Below are positions 27,070 through 36,692 of a DNA stretch of 64,000 nucleotides, piece by piece. The position numbers and the translations under genes were made by a program. Origin of the DNA: Alteromonas sp. KUL106 (GTDB taxonomy: Bacteria > Pseudomonadota > Gammaproteobacteria > Enterobacterales > Alteromonadaceae); contig NZ_BLIG01000018.1 of NCBI RefSeq assembly GCF_009811415.1, positions 1 to 64,000 of the forward strand. Direction: 5' to 3'. Numbering within the stretch: position 1 is the stretch's first letter; each line of letters begins with the position of its first letter. The notes under the pieces are model-generated. The model saw nothing but the letters and a program-made list of their open reading frames with translations, was not told where the DNA came from and did not search any database.

Positions 27070-29229
27070 TTAACTATAAAACTTTTGATCGTTTTCCGCC
27101 ATTTTCACTAACATTTGCGCAGGTGCAAACTTTTCACCCACGGCGGTTGCATAATGATTTAAACGCGCAACAACATGCTTTATACCGAGTGTATCCATAT
27201 AGCGGAATGGTCCCCCTAGGAATGGCGGGAAGCCAATACCGAAGATAGCGCCAATGTCGCCGTCGCGAGCATTGCGGATCACGCCTTCGTCTAGACAACG
27301 TGCCGCTTCGTTAAGCATCATTAGTACGCAGCGTTCCGCTACTTCTTTCTCGCTTAGCTTGGCAGAAGGTGAAAGACCCAGTAGTTCGTAGATTGACTCG
27401 TCCACTTCTTTACCTGGCTTTTTACCTTCATAAGAATAAAACCCTTTTTGATTTTTCTTACCCTTTCTGCCATCGGCCAGTACTTTATCGAAAGCACTTG
27501 GGGCAGTGAAGCGCTCGCCAAAGGCCTCTACAAGGAATGGAATAATCTTAGTACCCACATCAATGCCTACTTCATCAAGTAGTTTCACAGGGCCCACAGG
27601 GAAGCCAAACTTAACCAATGACTTATCAATATGCTCAATTGGCTCGCCGTCAAGAATAAGGTTTGCCGCTTCATTCATGTAAGGCGCTAAAATACGATTT
27701 ACATAGAAGCCCGCACCGTCTTTAACAACAACCGGCGTTTTACCTTGCTTCTTAGCAAACTCTACCGTCGACGAAATAACTTGGTCAGACGTTTTGTCGT
27801 GAGCGATAACTTCAGCCAGTGGCATTTTGTCTACTGGTGAGAAGTAATGCAGACCAATCACGTTTTCAGGGCGTGCCGCTTTAGCTGCAATTTGTGTGAT
27901 TGGAATAGACGATGTATTAGACGCGAAGATCGTGCTTTCTTTACAGTTCTCTTCAATATCCGCCACCATCTTTTGCTTAAGATCTAAATCTTCAAATACC
28001 GCCTCAACCACGATATCAGCATCTTGATAGCCGCTGTAATCCAGCGTTCCGGTAAGAAGCGCTAACTGCTTCTGCATTTCGCTGTTACGCATGAAACGCT
28101 TCTTCACCTTTTTGTTTAAGATGTCATAGCTGTACTTCATTGCATTTGCGATACCTTCAGCACGCACGTCTTTAATACGCACAGGCACACCGGCTTTGGT
28201 CGACGTTACAAAAGCAATACCACCGCCCATTAAACCGCCGCCAAGCACACCGACTTTCTTCATTTTTTCAGGTTTAACACCCTCAACGCCATTTTCTTTC
28301 TTCATTTCTGTGGTAGCGAAGAAAATCTGACGTAGTTGGAAAGATTCCGGCGTCATAACAAGCTTGCCAAAGGCTTCAGCTTCGGCTTTAAGCCCCGCTT
28401 TCATTCCTTCATTCATGCCTGTTTCGATAACGTCAATAATATAACCGGGTGCTGGATAATTACCTTTGGTTTTCGCAAAGGTCGCCTCGCGCGCTTTTTT
28501 GAACATCATGTTACGACCTGGGCCAGTTTTTTCTAACACTTTGTCCATGACACTCTTTTGCGGCGCTTCGCGTTCAGGCTTACGTTTGAGCGCAAACTGT
28601 TCAGCGACTTTAAGCAAAACACTGTGAGGTACTACGTCATCTACGATGCCGTATTTTTTAGCTTGCTTGGCACGTGCAGGTGAGCCAGTAAGCATCATTT
28701 TCATCGCTTGCTGGATACCAATCAGGCGAGGAAGACGCTGCGTACCGCCACTGCCTGGCAATAAGCCAAGCTGCACTTCCGGCAGACCTAACTGGGTGCT
28801 AGGTGAGTCTGTACATACACGATAGTGACACGCCAGGGCAAGTTCTAGACCACCACCTAACGCTGGGCCGTGGATAGCCGCAACGAAGGTCGCCTTCATA
28901 TTTTCAATTCTATCGAAAATTGCCTGGCCGCCCGCAGCGATAGTTGTGGCGTCTTCAGCGGTTTTGCACGCTGCTAGCATGGTGATATCGGCACCTGCTA
29001 CGAATGAGCTTGGTTTGCCGCTAGTTAAAACTACACCTTTAATACTACTGTCCCGCTCAATATCATCAAGCATGGCAGATATTTCATCGCCAAACTCAGC
29101 TTTAAGCGTATTCATGCTTTCGCCAGGTACGTCCATGCTAAGAATAGCAACGCCATTATCTTGTTTAGTTAGCGTAAATGCGCCTGATGTTGGCTGAACT
29201 TCATTTGTCATTTCTTGTTCCTGACTCAT
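27070..29229 (-). CDS. fadJ: FadJ: multifunctional enoyl-CoA hydratase/3-hydroxyacyl-CoA dehydrogenase
   Basis: 719-residue alpha subunit of the (anaerobic-type) beta-oxidation complex. The N-terminal crotonase domain has FVAGADITML and GLPEVQLGLLPGSGGTQRLP, carrying catalytic glutamates. The middle NAD-binding Rossmann segment is VGVLGGGLMGGGIAFV (about 330), and the dehydrogenase has GLHYFSPVDKMPLAEVI with the catalytic His. C-terminal 3HCDH repeats follow. The start at 29229 (MSQEQEMTNE) is preferred over 29247, because GGAGA sits upstream within the fadI end and the gene then begins right after the fadI stop. Pairing with fadI rather than fadA supports FadJ over FadB. Confidence 0.92.
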   Translation of the reverse strand: MSQEQEMTNEVQPTSGAFTLTKQDNGVAILSMDVPGESMNTLKAEFGDEISAMLDDIERDSSIKGVVLTSGKPSSFVAGADITMLAACKTAEDATTIAAGGQAIFDRIENMKATFVAAIHGPALGGGLELALACHYRVCTDSPSTQLGLPEVQLGLLPGSGGTQRLPRLIGIQQAMKMMLTGSPARAKQAKKYGIVDDVVPHSVLLKVAEQFALKRKPEREAPQKSVMDKVLEKTGPGRNMMFKKAREATFAKTKGNYPAPGYIIDVIETGMNEGMKAGLKAEAEAFGKLVMTPESFQLRQIFFATTEMKKENGVEGVKPEKMKKVGVLGGGLMGGGIAFVTSTKAGVPVRIKDVRAEGIANAMKYSYDILNKKVKKRFMRNSEMQKQLALLTGTLDYSGYQDADIVVEAVFEDLDLKQKMVADIEENCKESTIFASNTSSIPITQIAAKAARPENVIGLHYFSPVDKMPLAEVIAHDKTSDQVISSTVEFAKKQGKTPVVVKDGAGFYVNRILAPYMNEAANLILDGEPIEHIDKSLVKFGFPVGPVKLLDEVGIDVGTKIIPFLVEAFGERFTAPSAFDKVLADGRKGKKNQKGFYSYEGKKPGKEVDESIYELLGLSPSAKLSEKEVAERCVLMMLNEAARCLDEGVIRNARDGDIGAIFGIGFPPFLGGPFRYMDTLGIKHVVARLNHYATAVGEKFAPAQMLVKMAENDQKFYS

Positions 29230-29230
29230 A

Positions 29231-30541
29231 TTATTCTGTCTCCACAATCATTGCAGCACCAAGACCACCCGCTGCACATGCAGTGAGTAGACCTGTACCA
29301 CCGCCACGGCGATTTAGTTCGTTAAGCATTTGCGTGATCATACGCGTACCGGTTGCAGCAAACGGGTGACCATAAGCAATTGAACTACCCATTACGTTGA
29401 ATTTGTCCATATCAATTTCGCCGGTGGCTTTGTCGCGACCTAGTTTCTCTTTGGCGAACTTGTCACTTGCGAACATCTTAACGTTTGCCAAGGTTTGCGC
29501 TGCAAACGCTTCGTGCATTTCTATTAGCGTTAAGTCGTTTAGCGTCATGCCAGCACGATCTAGCGCGATAGGTGTCGCGTATGACGGACCCATTAGCATG
29601 TCTTCCCACACGTCAATTGCAGCAAACGCGTAGCTCTTGATGTAGCCCAATGGTGTGTAGCCTAGCTCTTTTGCTCGGCTCTCTGTCATCATAAGCACTG
29701 CAGAAGCACCATCGGTAAGAGGTGTGGCATTTGCCGCAGTTACAGAGCCGTACTTTTTGTCGAATACTGGGCGAAGTTTCGCGTAGCCCTCAAGCTTTGA
29801 ATCGAAACGTACGTTGTTATCGCGCTCAAGTGCACCTTTATACGGTTCAGCATAAGCGGTCATCACTTCACTAGACAGTTTGCCAGCTTCCCAGCTTTCC
29901 GCCGCTAGGCTGTGCGAGCGATGTGCAAGCTTGTCTTGCTCTTCACGAGAAATTTGATGCGTTTTCGCCATTTGCTCTGCCGTTTGTCCCATGGACAAAC
30001 CTGTAGAGTACTCAGCGACAGCAGGAGGAACTGGTGCTAGGTCTTTTAAACTTAAACGTTTAAAGATGTTTAGCTTTTGGCCAAGAGTTTTGGTTTTCTG
30101 CAAATCAACCAAAGCGCGTGCAAGGTTCTTAGACACACCGATAGGTGATACTGACGTTGAATCCGCACCACCAGCAATACCTACTTGTATCGTCCCTGCC
30201 ATCATGCTTTCAGCAATGTTGACCGTTGACTGAAAGCTCGTCGCACATGCACGAGATACACTGTAAGCGTCAGTATGAACATTCATGCCCGTGCCAAGCA
30301 CGATTTCGCGCGCGATGTTTGGTGCTTCAGGCATTTGCACTACCTGACCATAAACAACCTGATCAACCCATTCTTTTTGAACACCATGGCGAACGAGGAG
30401 TTCGTTTACGACCATTTTACCTAAATCAACAGCTGGAACGCCGTGGAAGTATGTAGCCATTTTCGCAAACGGAGTACGCAACCCTGCGACAATGGCGATG
30501 CGATCACCCTCTCGGGTAGTAACTGATTGTTTTGTTGCCAT
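29231..30541 (-). CDS. fadI: FadI: acetyl-CoA C-acyltransferase (3-ketoacyl-CoA thiolase)
   Basis: 436-residue thiolase, first gene of the fadIJ operon. It releases acetyl-CoA from 3-ketoacyl-CoA in fatty acid degradation. The active-site nucleophile Cys lies in [26 protein letters not shown] carries the catalytic His, and the C-terminal Cys loop is [40 protein letters not shown] is a typical FadI start, and its length matches FadI (about 436) rather than the shorter FadA (about 390). A FadR-like operator lies about 50 bases upstream. Directly followed by fadJ. Confidence 0.95.
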   Translation of the reverse strand: MATKQSVTTREGDRIAIVAGLRTPFAKMATYFHGVPAVDLGKMVVNELLVRHGVQKEWVDQVVYGQVVQMPEAPNIAREIVLGTGMNVHTDAYSVSRACATSFQSTVNIAESMMAGTIQVGIAGGADSTSVSPIGVSKNLARALVDLQKTKTLGQKLNIFKRLSLKDLAPVPPAVAEYSTGLSMGQTAEQMAKTHQISREEQDKLAHRSHSLAAESWEAGKLSSEVMTAYAEPYKGALERDNNVRFDSKLEGYAKLRPVFDKKYGSVTAANATPLTDGASAVLMMTESRAKELGYTPLGYIKSYAFAAIDVWEDMLMGPSYATPIALDRAGMTLNDLTLIEMHEAFAAQTLANVKMFASDKFAKEKLGRDKATGEIDMDKFNVMGSSIAYGHPFAATGTRMITQMLNELNRRGGGTGLLTACAAGGLGAAMIVETE

Positions 30542-30993
30542 AATGCACCTAAATTAATGACCAACTTCACTTTTAACTCTACGAATGCAAAGTGGTCTGA
30601 CCTGTAATAAACCCGATTTTTACAAACTATGAACAAAATAGCAAATAATGCAGGGGTAAGGGCAACATAAATGAACCTAAATTTTGTCTTTCTCGTTGAA
30701 TTCGCGCCTTAATAACGTACGAAATTGAAACCAACGCTTTGAGTGCCCTACCAGATATCGCATTTTTATTACTGTTTGACGACTTGAAGAAAGATGAAAT
30801 GAACCTTATATGGAAATGAAAGTCTGTTTTGTGTCATTGTGACGGACAAAAGCGTTTTAAATTAGATATGCAATCTATTTTCAGCTAAGTCGTTTAATTT
30901 TTTATCTAAGCGATCACAAGATTTGATATTACGTAACGCTTTCGTCCAACTGACACTTCCTGATAACGAGAACTCAAACGGAAATTTTGCATT
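30542..30993. other. Divergent regulatory region fadI / moxR (452 bases)
   Basis: Holds the fadI promoter with the FadR-like site (30589-30607) and the promoter of the MoxR-Bat operon. The MoxR-proximal half is A/T-rich (for example TTTAATTTTTTATCTAAG near 30893-30910). No ORF or RNA gene was recognised. Confidence 0.5.
30589..30607. promoter_or_regulatory. FadR-like operator upstream of fadI
   Basis: AAAGTGGTCTGACCTGTAA closely fits the known FadR dyad core TGGTCNGACC with flanking A and GT. It lies 48-66 bases before the fadI ATG, suitable for repression that is relieved by acyl-CoA. A FadR gene is not in the window. Confidence 0.6.
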
Positions 30994-31950
30994 ATGGCAG
31001 CAGCGCAGTTTCAACAGTTACACGCTTATTTAGACCAGCAGATCATTGGTCAGCATGCGTTAACCAAAAGCCTTCTTATTGCTCTTTTGGCCGACGGCCA
31101 TCTACTGGTAGAAGGTCCGCCGGGGCTTGCAAAGACAAGGGCAATCAACGCACTCGCTAACGGTATAGACGGTGACTTTCATCGCGTGCAATTCACTCCT
31201 GACCTTCTACCCGCGGATTTAACTGGAACGGATATTTACCGCCCAGAGACCGGCGAGTTTGTTTTTCAAAAGGGGCCGCTCTTCCACAACCTAGTGTTAG
31301 CTGATGAGATTAACCGTGCGCCGGCCAAGGTGCAGTCGGCCCTGCTTGAGGCCATGGCAGAGCGTCAGATTACGGTGGGCAGTAAGACCTACCCTCTTCC
31401 TCCGCTATTTTTGGTAATGGCAACCCAAAACCCGCTTGAACAGGAAGGAACGTATCCACTACCTGAAGCGCAGCTAGACCGATTCTTAATGCATGTGGAC
31501 ATTGATTATCCCGGCGCCGAGACAGAATTAGAAATATTGCGTTTAACCAGAGGTGAAGCGCTCTCAGAGCCACCGGTTACGCCGCCTACGCTTACGCAAG
31601 ACGATATTTTCACATCGCGTAAAGAAGCGTTGTCCTTGTATATGGCGCCCGAATTAGAACAATATTTGGTTCAATTGATCATGGCCACACGTCAGCCTGC
31701 AAAGTTTGACGCTGACTTGGGACAATGGATTGCAATGGGAACAAGTCCTCGAGCAACGATCAGCCTAGACCGGTGTGCTCGCGCTCATGCATGGCTGAGC
31801 GGCAGAGATTTTGTTGGCCCTGACGATATTCAAGCCGTGGTGCACAACGTGCTTCGCCACCGAATTATTCTGTCTTATCAGGCCGAGGCAGAAGGCGTAA
31901 CGATTAACGACGTACTCGATAAGATTGTTGCCACTGTTGCAGTTCCTTAA
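30994..31950 (+). CDS. MoxR-family AAA+ ATPase
   Basis: 318-residue chaperone-like AAA+ ATPase that heads a six-gene operon. Walker A GPPGLAKT is at residues 41-48 and Walker B LVLADEIN at about 101-107. Sensor-type ATQNPLEQEGTYPLPEAQLDRF follows, and the C-terminal lid has the SPRATISLDRCARAHAWLSGR arginine motif. MoxR proteins work with von Willebrand factor A proteins to mature or insert cofactors and metals, or for stress tolerance. The start at ATG 30994 gives MAAAQFQQLHAYL. Three bases separate it from the DUF58 gene. Confidence 0.95.
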   Translation: MAAAQFQQLHAYLDQQIIGQHALTKSLLIALLADGHLLVEGPPGLAKTRAINALANGIDGDFHRVQFTPDLLPADLTGTDIYRPETGEFVFQKGPLFHNLVLADEINRAPAKVQSALLEAMAERQITVGSKTYPLPPLFLVMATQNPLEQEGTYPLPEAQLDRFLMHVDIDYPGAETELEILRLTRGEALSEPPVTPPTLTQDDIFTSRKEALSLYMAPELEQYLVQLIMATRQPAKFDADLGQWIAMGTSPRATISLDRCARAHAWLSGRDFVGPDDIQAVVHNVLRHRIILSYQAEAEGVTINDVLDKIVATVAVP

Positions 31951-31953
31951 GCT

Positions 31954-32928
31954 ATGGTTAACGTACAAACGCAGCTAAGTAAGCTGCAAAGCAACGGTGT
32001 CTCGCTGTCTACTGGGGAGTTGCTACGCTATCAGCAATTAGCCAAACTGTTTAGCTTGGCGCCAAAACGTATGCCACAAGCTAAACTTGCCGGGAGCTAC
32101 CTTACCAAGCACAAAGGTCGCGGCATGGAGTTTGATGAGGCACGTCATTATCAACCTGGTGACGATATTCGCGCTATTGATTGGCGCGTTACCGCGCGCA
32201 CAGGTAAAACTCACACCAAAGTGTATCGGGAAGAACGAGAGCGCCCGGTTTTTCTTTTCTGTGACTATTTACCTTCAATGGCTTTTGGCACGCAATTACT
32301 CACTAAAGCAGTGCAGGCTGCGCACGTCTCCTCATTAATTAGCTGGTCTGCTGCCGCTCGCGGCGATAAGGTGGGCGCGCTGGTATTCAACCAGCAACAG
32401 CACAAAGAAATTAAACCGCTTACTCGCAAAAAAGCCGTACTGCACGTTTGCCATGAACTTATTGCGCTACACGAACAAAGTGCGCAATCGAAGCATGACA
32501 AAGTAAAGGACGAACAAGCCTTCGCCGATGCATGCGCGCGGGCAAGGCGTTTAGCCAGGCCGGGAAGTTTGGTGTATCTCGTGTCAGACTTTCAGCATTT
32601 AAGTAGCCAAGCTATCCAGCACTTGAGTCACTTAACGAGGCATTGTGAAGTCAGGGCTATCATGATTAACGACCCCATAGAACATGCCTTACCGCAGACA
32701 AACTCACTGCAAACCGTCAGTGTTTCAGACGGTGAAAATCAACAGCGCTGGGTTTTAGGTGACAATACCGAGCAACAGCAATATCAAAGATGGCGAAGCG
32801 AACACTACAGCGCGATTTACGAAACATTGCGTAAAAACAACATCGCTCGATTCAGTGTCTCTGCTGGCCTTCCACTAGACGAACAGCTTCAGAGTATGCA
32901 ACAAGAACAACGATTGGAGCTTAATTAA
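31954..32928 (+). CDS. DUF58 domain protein of the MoxR-Bat operon
   Basis: 324-residue protein with the hallmark DUF58 segment: GRGMEFDEARHYQPGDDIRAIDW, followed by RTGKTHTKVYREERERPVFLF. The rest is a degenerate vWA-like fold (PVFLFCDYLPSM; LVYLVSDFQHL). No membrane span was found, so it is likely a cytosolic adaptor between MoxR and the membrane Bat proteins. Its stop codon shares one base with the start of the next gene (TAATG), indicating coupling. Confidence 0.9.
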   Translation: MVNVQTQLSKLQSNGVSLSTGELLRYQQLAKLFSLAPKRMPQAKLAGSYLTKHKGRGMEFDEARHYQPGDDIRAIDWRVTARTGKTHTKVYREERERPVFLFCDYLPSMAFGTQLLTKAVQAAHVSSLISWSAAARGDKVGALVFNQQQHKEIKPLTRKKAVLHVCHELIALHEQSAQSKHDKVKDEQAFADACARARRLARPGSLVYLVSDFQHLSSQAIQHLSHLTRHCEVRAIMINDPIEHALPQTNSLQTVSVSDGENQQRWVLGDNTEQQQYQRWRSEHYSAIYETLRKNNIARFSVSAGLPLDEQLQSMQQEQRLELN

Positions 32929-33548
32929 TGCAGAGCAACAATCTTTCATCCAATGTTTTATCGAGTCTTTTATCTCGTTATGCTCAAACGATGCCATCGG
33001 CTAATCAAATGCCAATGCCTCCCCAGCAGCCAGACCCGCTTGCTCAGCTTCGCGATATACACGTACCCGAAGAGGTGAATATTTGGCCATTAGATTGGGG
33101 ATGGTGGGTACTTATCGCTGTAGTTTTATCAGTCCTATTTGGTCTCTATAAAGCTATTACTGCTCACATACGTCATAATAAGGCCCGCAAACAAGCTCTA
33201 GCATTAGTAGAATCCATTTCAGAAAAACAAAACAATTGGCCTGTGGCGTTAAACTCTATTCTAAAACGCACGGCTATGAGCTATTACCCAACTCAGCAAG
33301 TAGCTGCGTTATACGGAAAACAGTGGCAAGCGTTCTTAACGTCGTCCTTAAAAAGCAGCGATAAAGAGCTTGAAGGTGGATTAGCAAAATTAGTAAGCAA
33401 TATTTATCAAGCCACCCCGAATCCAAGTGATTTTGAAACCTGTAAAGGGGCAGTGAAAAATTGGCTTTCAAAAGCGAAATTGCCAAAAGATAAACATACC
33501 TCCGACAGTCTCGTTGATGAAAAAGTAACGGAGGCGCATCATGCTTAA
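32928..33548 (+). CDS. DUF4381 membrane protein of the MoxR-Bat operon
   Basis: 206-residue single-span protein. A polar Pro/Gln-rich N-terminus (QMPMPPQQPDPLAQLRDIHVPEEV) leads to IWPLDWGWWVLIAVVLSVLFGLY, the DUF4381 hallmark with its TM helix. A basic cytosolic helical domain follows, with LKRTAMSYYPTQQVAALYGKQW. It is found in Bat operons between DUF58 and the vWA genes. It overlaps the BatA-like gene by eight bases. Biochemical role unknown. Confidence 0.85.
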   Translation: MQSNNLSSNVLSSLLSRYAQTMPSANQMPMPPQQPDPLAQLRDIHVPEEVNIWPLDWGWWVLIAVVLSVLFGLYKAITAHIRHNKARKQALALVESISEKQNNWPVALNSILKRTAMSYYPTQQVAALYGKQWQAFLTSSLKSSDKELEGGLAKLVSNIYQATPNPSDFETCKGAVKNWLSKAKLPKDKHTSDSLVDEKVTEAHHA

Positions 33549-34626
33549 TTTCGCTTGGTGGTGGGTCTTCTTCGCTCTTCCCTTGCCTATCATCGTACGC
33601 CTGCTTTCTAAAAAAGCGCAAGATATGCCCATGGCTGCACTACGGGTTCCGAGCTTGCGACCTGGTGATGTGTCAGAGCAAACCCAATTGAAACAAACCA
33701 AAATACCGCTCATTGTCAGTAGCTTGATATGGCTATTGCTGGTGACAGCTGCCGCGCGCCCTCAATGGTTAGGGGAACCTGTAAGCATACCGAACGAGGG
33801 TCGAGAGATGATGTTGGCGGTAGACTTATCGGGCAGTATGAAGATAGATGACATGCAGCTCAACGGCCGGCAAGTGAATCGTTTAACCATGACAAAGTCC
33901 GTTGTTTATGACTTTATTCAGCGTCGCGTTGGCGACAGAATTGGTCTTATTTTATTTGCCGATACCGCATACGTTCAGGCGCCATTGACCTATGACAGAG
34001 ATACTGTTTCAACACTCCTGAGTGAAGCTGTCATTGGATTGGTCGGTGAGCAAACGGCCATAGGCGATGCGATAGGTTTAGCGGTAAAGCGCTTTGACGA
34101 ACGGGATGAGTCAAATAACGTGTTAATTCTTCTTACCGATGGGCAAAATACCGCAGGAAATATTACGCCTGAACAAGCGAAAGAGTTGGCGATAAGTAAA
34201 GGCGTGAAGGTTTACACCATTGGTGTAGGTGCCGATAAAATGCTGATCCAAAGCTTTTTTGGTAGCCGACAAATAAACCCATCGCAAGAGCTTGATGAAG
34301 GCATGTTAACTGACATTGCAACGTCCACTGGCGGCCAATATTTTAGGGCTCGAAATGCCCAAGAGCTTCAAGCCATTTATCAGCAACTTGATGCGCTTGA
34401 ACCTATTGAGGGTGAAACTCGCAAAATGCGTCCATTGAGCGCACTTTTTTATTATCCTCTTGCGGCGGCGATTTTACTGTCAGCACTGTGGGCATTTGTG
34501 ACGATTCTTGTGTCCTCATTCCGCTGGTTTACACAAAGACGAAACAGCTTCTCCACGCAACAACCGATGTCAGCCGATGAAATACAAGCGACTCAAGCCG
34601 CTCAAACAAATAAGGAGACGAAATAA
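33541..34626 (+). CDS. batA: BatA-like von Willebrand factor A membrane protein
   Basis: 361-residue inner-membrane protein. The N-terminal BatA segment has TM helices (LNFAWWWVFFALPLPIIV; IPLIVSSLIWLLLVTAAARP). The vWA domain has MIDAS DLSGSM (Asp95, Ser97, Ser99) and LLTDGQNTAG, then a C-terminal TM near FYYPLAAAILLSALWAFV. GGAGGCGCATC before the ATG is a good SD lying inside the preceding gene. The intact MIDAS predicts divalent-metal-dependent protein binding. It is coupled to the next gene by TAATG. Confidence 0.9.
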   Translation: MLNFAWWWVFFALPLPIIVRLLSKKAQDMPMAALRVPSLRPGDVSEQTQLKQTKIPLIVSSLIWLLLVTAAARPQWLGEPVSIPNEGREMMLAVDLSGSMKIDDMQLNGRQVNRLTMTKSVVYDFIQRRVGDRIGLILFADTAYVQAPLTYDRDTVSTLLSEAVIGLVGEQTAIGDAIGLAVKRFDERDESNNVLILLTDGQNTAGNITPEQAKELAISKGVKVYTIGVGADKMLIQSFFGSRQINPSQELDEGMLTDIATSTGGQYFRARNAQELQAIYQQLDALEPIEGETRKMRPLSALFYYPLAAAILLSALWAFVTILVSSFRWFTQRRNSFSTQQPMSADEIQATQAAQTNKETK

Positions 34627-36692
34627 TGGAATTCGACTTCTTAAATCAATTTCATTTTTTACGCCCCGAATGGTTCATTGCACTAATTCCGCTTATATTG
34701 CTTGTGGTTTTAATTAGAAAAACCACAGCTAAACAATCGGGCTGGCAATCAGTGATCCCTTCTCATCTATATCAATACATGGTGATTGGAAAAACCGAAA
34801 TGGGCGCAAAACCGCCAATGTGGATGCTTGCTTTTGTGTGGATTGTCAGTGTGATAGCGCTCGCTGGCCCAACGTGGGAGCGTCTGCCGCAGCCAGTTTA
34901 CCAGTTAAAAATGGGGCACGTTATAGTCATAGATATGTCGCTATCCATGCGCGCTACCGATATGACGCCAGACAGGCTCACTCGTGCCAAATATAAAGCG
35001 ATAGACCTCGTCAACGCTATTGGCGAAGGTGAAATGGGCCTAGTTGCTTACGCTGGCGATGCATTTGTCATTAGCCCACTAACCGAAGACGCTGGCAATA
35101 TCACAACCCTTATCCCAAGTCTTTCTCCTGAAATTATGCCTGTGCCAGGAAGCGACCCTCTCCTTGGAATAGAGAGTGCGTCTGAGCTTCTTACTAATGC
35201 AGGCTATAACTCAGGTATGATCTACTGGATTACTGACGGTGTAGAGTTGGAACAACAACAAGAGCTTCAAGAATACGTGGCCTCTATTCCTTTTACCGTA
35301 AATGCGCTTACCGTTGGAACGTCAGAAGGCGCGCCAATTCGCCAGCAAAGCGGTGAGCTCTTAAAAGACTTCACCGGCAGCATAGTCATACCCAAGCTAA
35401 ATGAAAGCGCAGTAAAAGGCGTAGTAAAAACAAGCGGCGGACGCTTTGAATCCTTTACCTCTAACGACGCCGACATTGATGCCCTCGCCTCGGTATCTTT
35501 GCTTGATAAAAGCGACAGCGAAGAGAACGAAGAAGAAAGTAATTTACAAGGAGACCAGTGGAAGGAAGTTGGTCCCTACTTGTTGCTTTTACTTCTTCCA
35601 TTTGCGGCCTTTGCATTTAAACGCGGTCTAGTGTTCATCGTGTTGGTGGGTCTACTTAGCCCCGCTATGATGAAAAACGCCCATGCTTTGCAAAACAGTG
35701 TCGTACAGAGCCCTCAAACCTTACAAAGCACACGCGCACCTCAAGGCGTCCAAGAGACAGCAAATAAACCTGACTCACTTTCATGGTGGCAAACGCCGTT
35801 TATGAATGATAATCAGGAAGCATTGAACAGCTACCAGAGAGGTAAATATAAAGACGCCGTTAACCAGTTTAATGACGACGAGTGGAAAGCATCATCACTC
35901 TATAAATCAGGTGACTATGAAGGTGCATTAAGTGCCTACAAAAATATTCCTGGTCCCGAGAGCCTTTACAACCAAGGTAATGCACTGGCAAAACTCGGAA
36001 AGCTTGAAGACGCGATTAAGAAATATGATCAAGCGTTAAACGAAGCACCCGATTTTAACGATGCAAGAACCAATAAACAGATTGTCGAAGATTTGCTGAA
36101 ACAGCAGCAACAGCAAAATCAGGATCAAAATCAGAGCGAAAAGGGTGATGATGGCGAACAGAGTGACTCGCAAGATAATGGCCAAGATAGCCCTGATAAC
36201 TCTGACAACTCTGATAGCCCTAATAGCAAACAACAATCAGGGGACCAGAACAATCAGGAAGGTTCAAATGATCAGAATGATCAGCAAGACAACACTGAGG
36301 GACAGCAGTCTGACCAAAGCCAAGCTAACGATGAACAACAAAATGGCGAAAATAACTCGCCACAGTCTGATGATTCGGACATGAACGGCCAAAACGAGCC
36401 ATCAGACTCTCAGCAGCAAAATGCAGAACAAGAACAGTCTGACCAAGGTGATAGCGCACAGCAAGACAGCGCGCAAGCACAAGATGACAAAGAGCAAGAA
36501 AAACGTGAGGCTCAGACAATGCAAGGTCAAGAAGCCGAGCTCACTGATGCAGAAAAAGAAGAACTGCAGCGAATGGAAAGTTTAATGCGTCGCGTGCCAG
36601 ACGACCCAGCATTCTTACTAAAACGAAAAATGCAGCTAGAAGCACAAAAACGTCAGCGTCAACGTATGCCTTCAAATCGGAGTGATTGGTAG
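34626..36692 (+). CDS. batB: BatB/BatC-like fusion: vWA + TPR + Gln/Asn/Asp/Ser-rich tail
   Basis: 688-residue protein. BatB-type N-terminal TM pair, vWA with MIDAS DMSLS (Asp103, Ser105, Ser107), another TM near 315-345, then TPR repeats (DAVNQFNDDEWKASSLYKSGDYEGALSAYK; LYNQGNALAKLGKLEDAIKKYDQAL). A long disordered stretch of about 150 residues follows, dominated by Gln, Asn, Asp and Ser, and then a charged C-terminal helix. It therefore combines BatB and BatC, which are separate in Bacteroides. After the TM the TPR part would be periplasmic. Gene stop and next start are adjacent (TAG-ATG). Confidence 0.88.
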   Translation: MEFDFLNQFHFLRPEWFIALIPLILLVVLIRKTTAKQSGWQSVIPSHLYQYMVIGKTEMGAKPPMWMLAFVWIVSVIALAGPTWERLPQPVYQLKMGHVIVIDMSLSMRATDMTPDRLTRAKYKAIDLVNAIGEGEMGLVAYAGDAFVISPLTEDAGNITTLIPSLSPEIMPVPGSDPLLGIESASELLTNAGYNSGMIYWITDGVELEQQQELQEYVASIPFTVNALTVGTSEGAPIRQQSGELLKDFTGSIVIPKLNESAVKGVVKTSGGRFESFTSNDADIDALASVSLLDKSDSEENEEESNLQGDQWKEVGPYLLLLLLPFAAFAFKRGLVFIVLVGLLSPAMMKNAHALQNSVVQSPQTLQSTRAPQGVQETANKPDSLSWWQTPFMNDNQEALNSYQRGKYKDAVNQFNDDEWKASSLYKSGDYEGALSAYKNIPGPESLYNQGNALAKLGKLEDAIKKYDQALNEAPDFNDARTNKQIVEDLLKQQQQQNQDQNQSEKGDDGEQSDSQDNGQDSPDNSDNSDSPNSKQQSGDQNNQEGSNDQNDQQDNTEGQQSDQSQANDEQQNGENNSPQSDDSDMNGQNEPSDSQQQNAEQEQSDQGDSAQQDSAQAQDDKEQEKREAQTMQGQEAELTDAEKEELQRMESLMRRVPDDPAFLLKRKMQLEAQKRQRQRMPSNRSDW

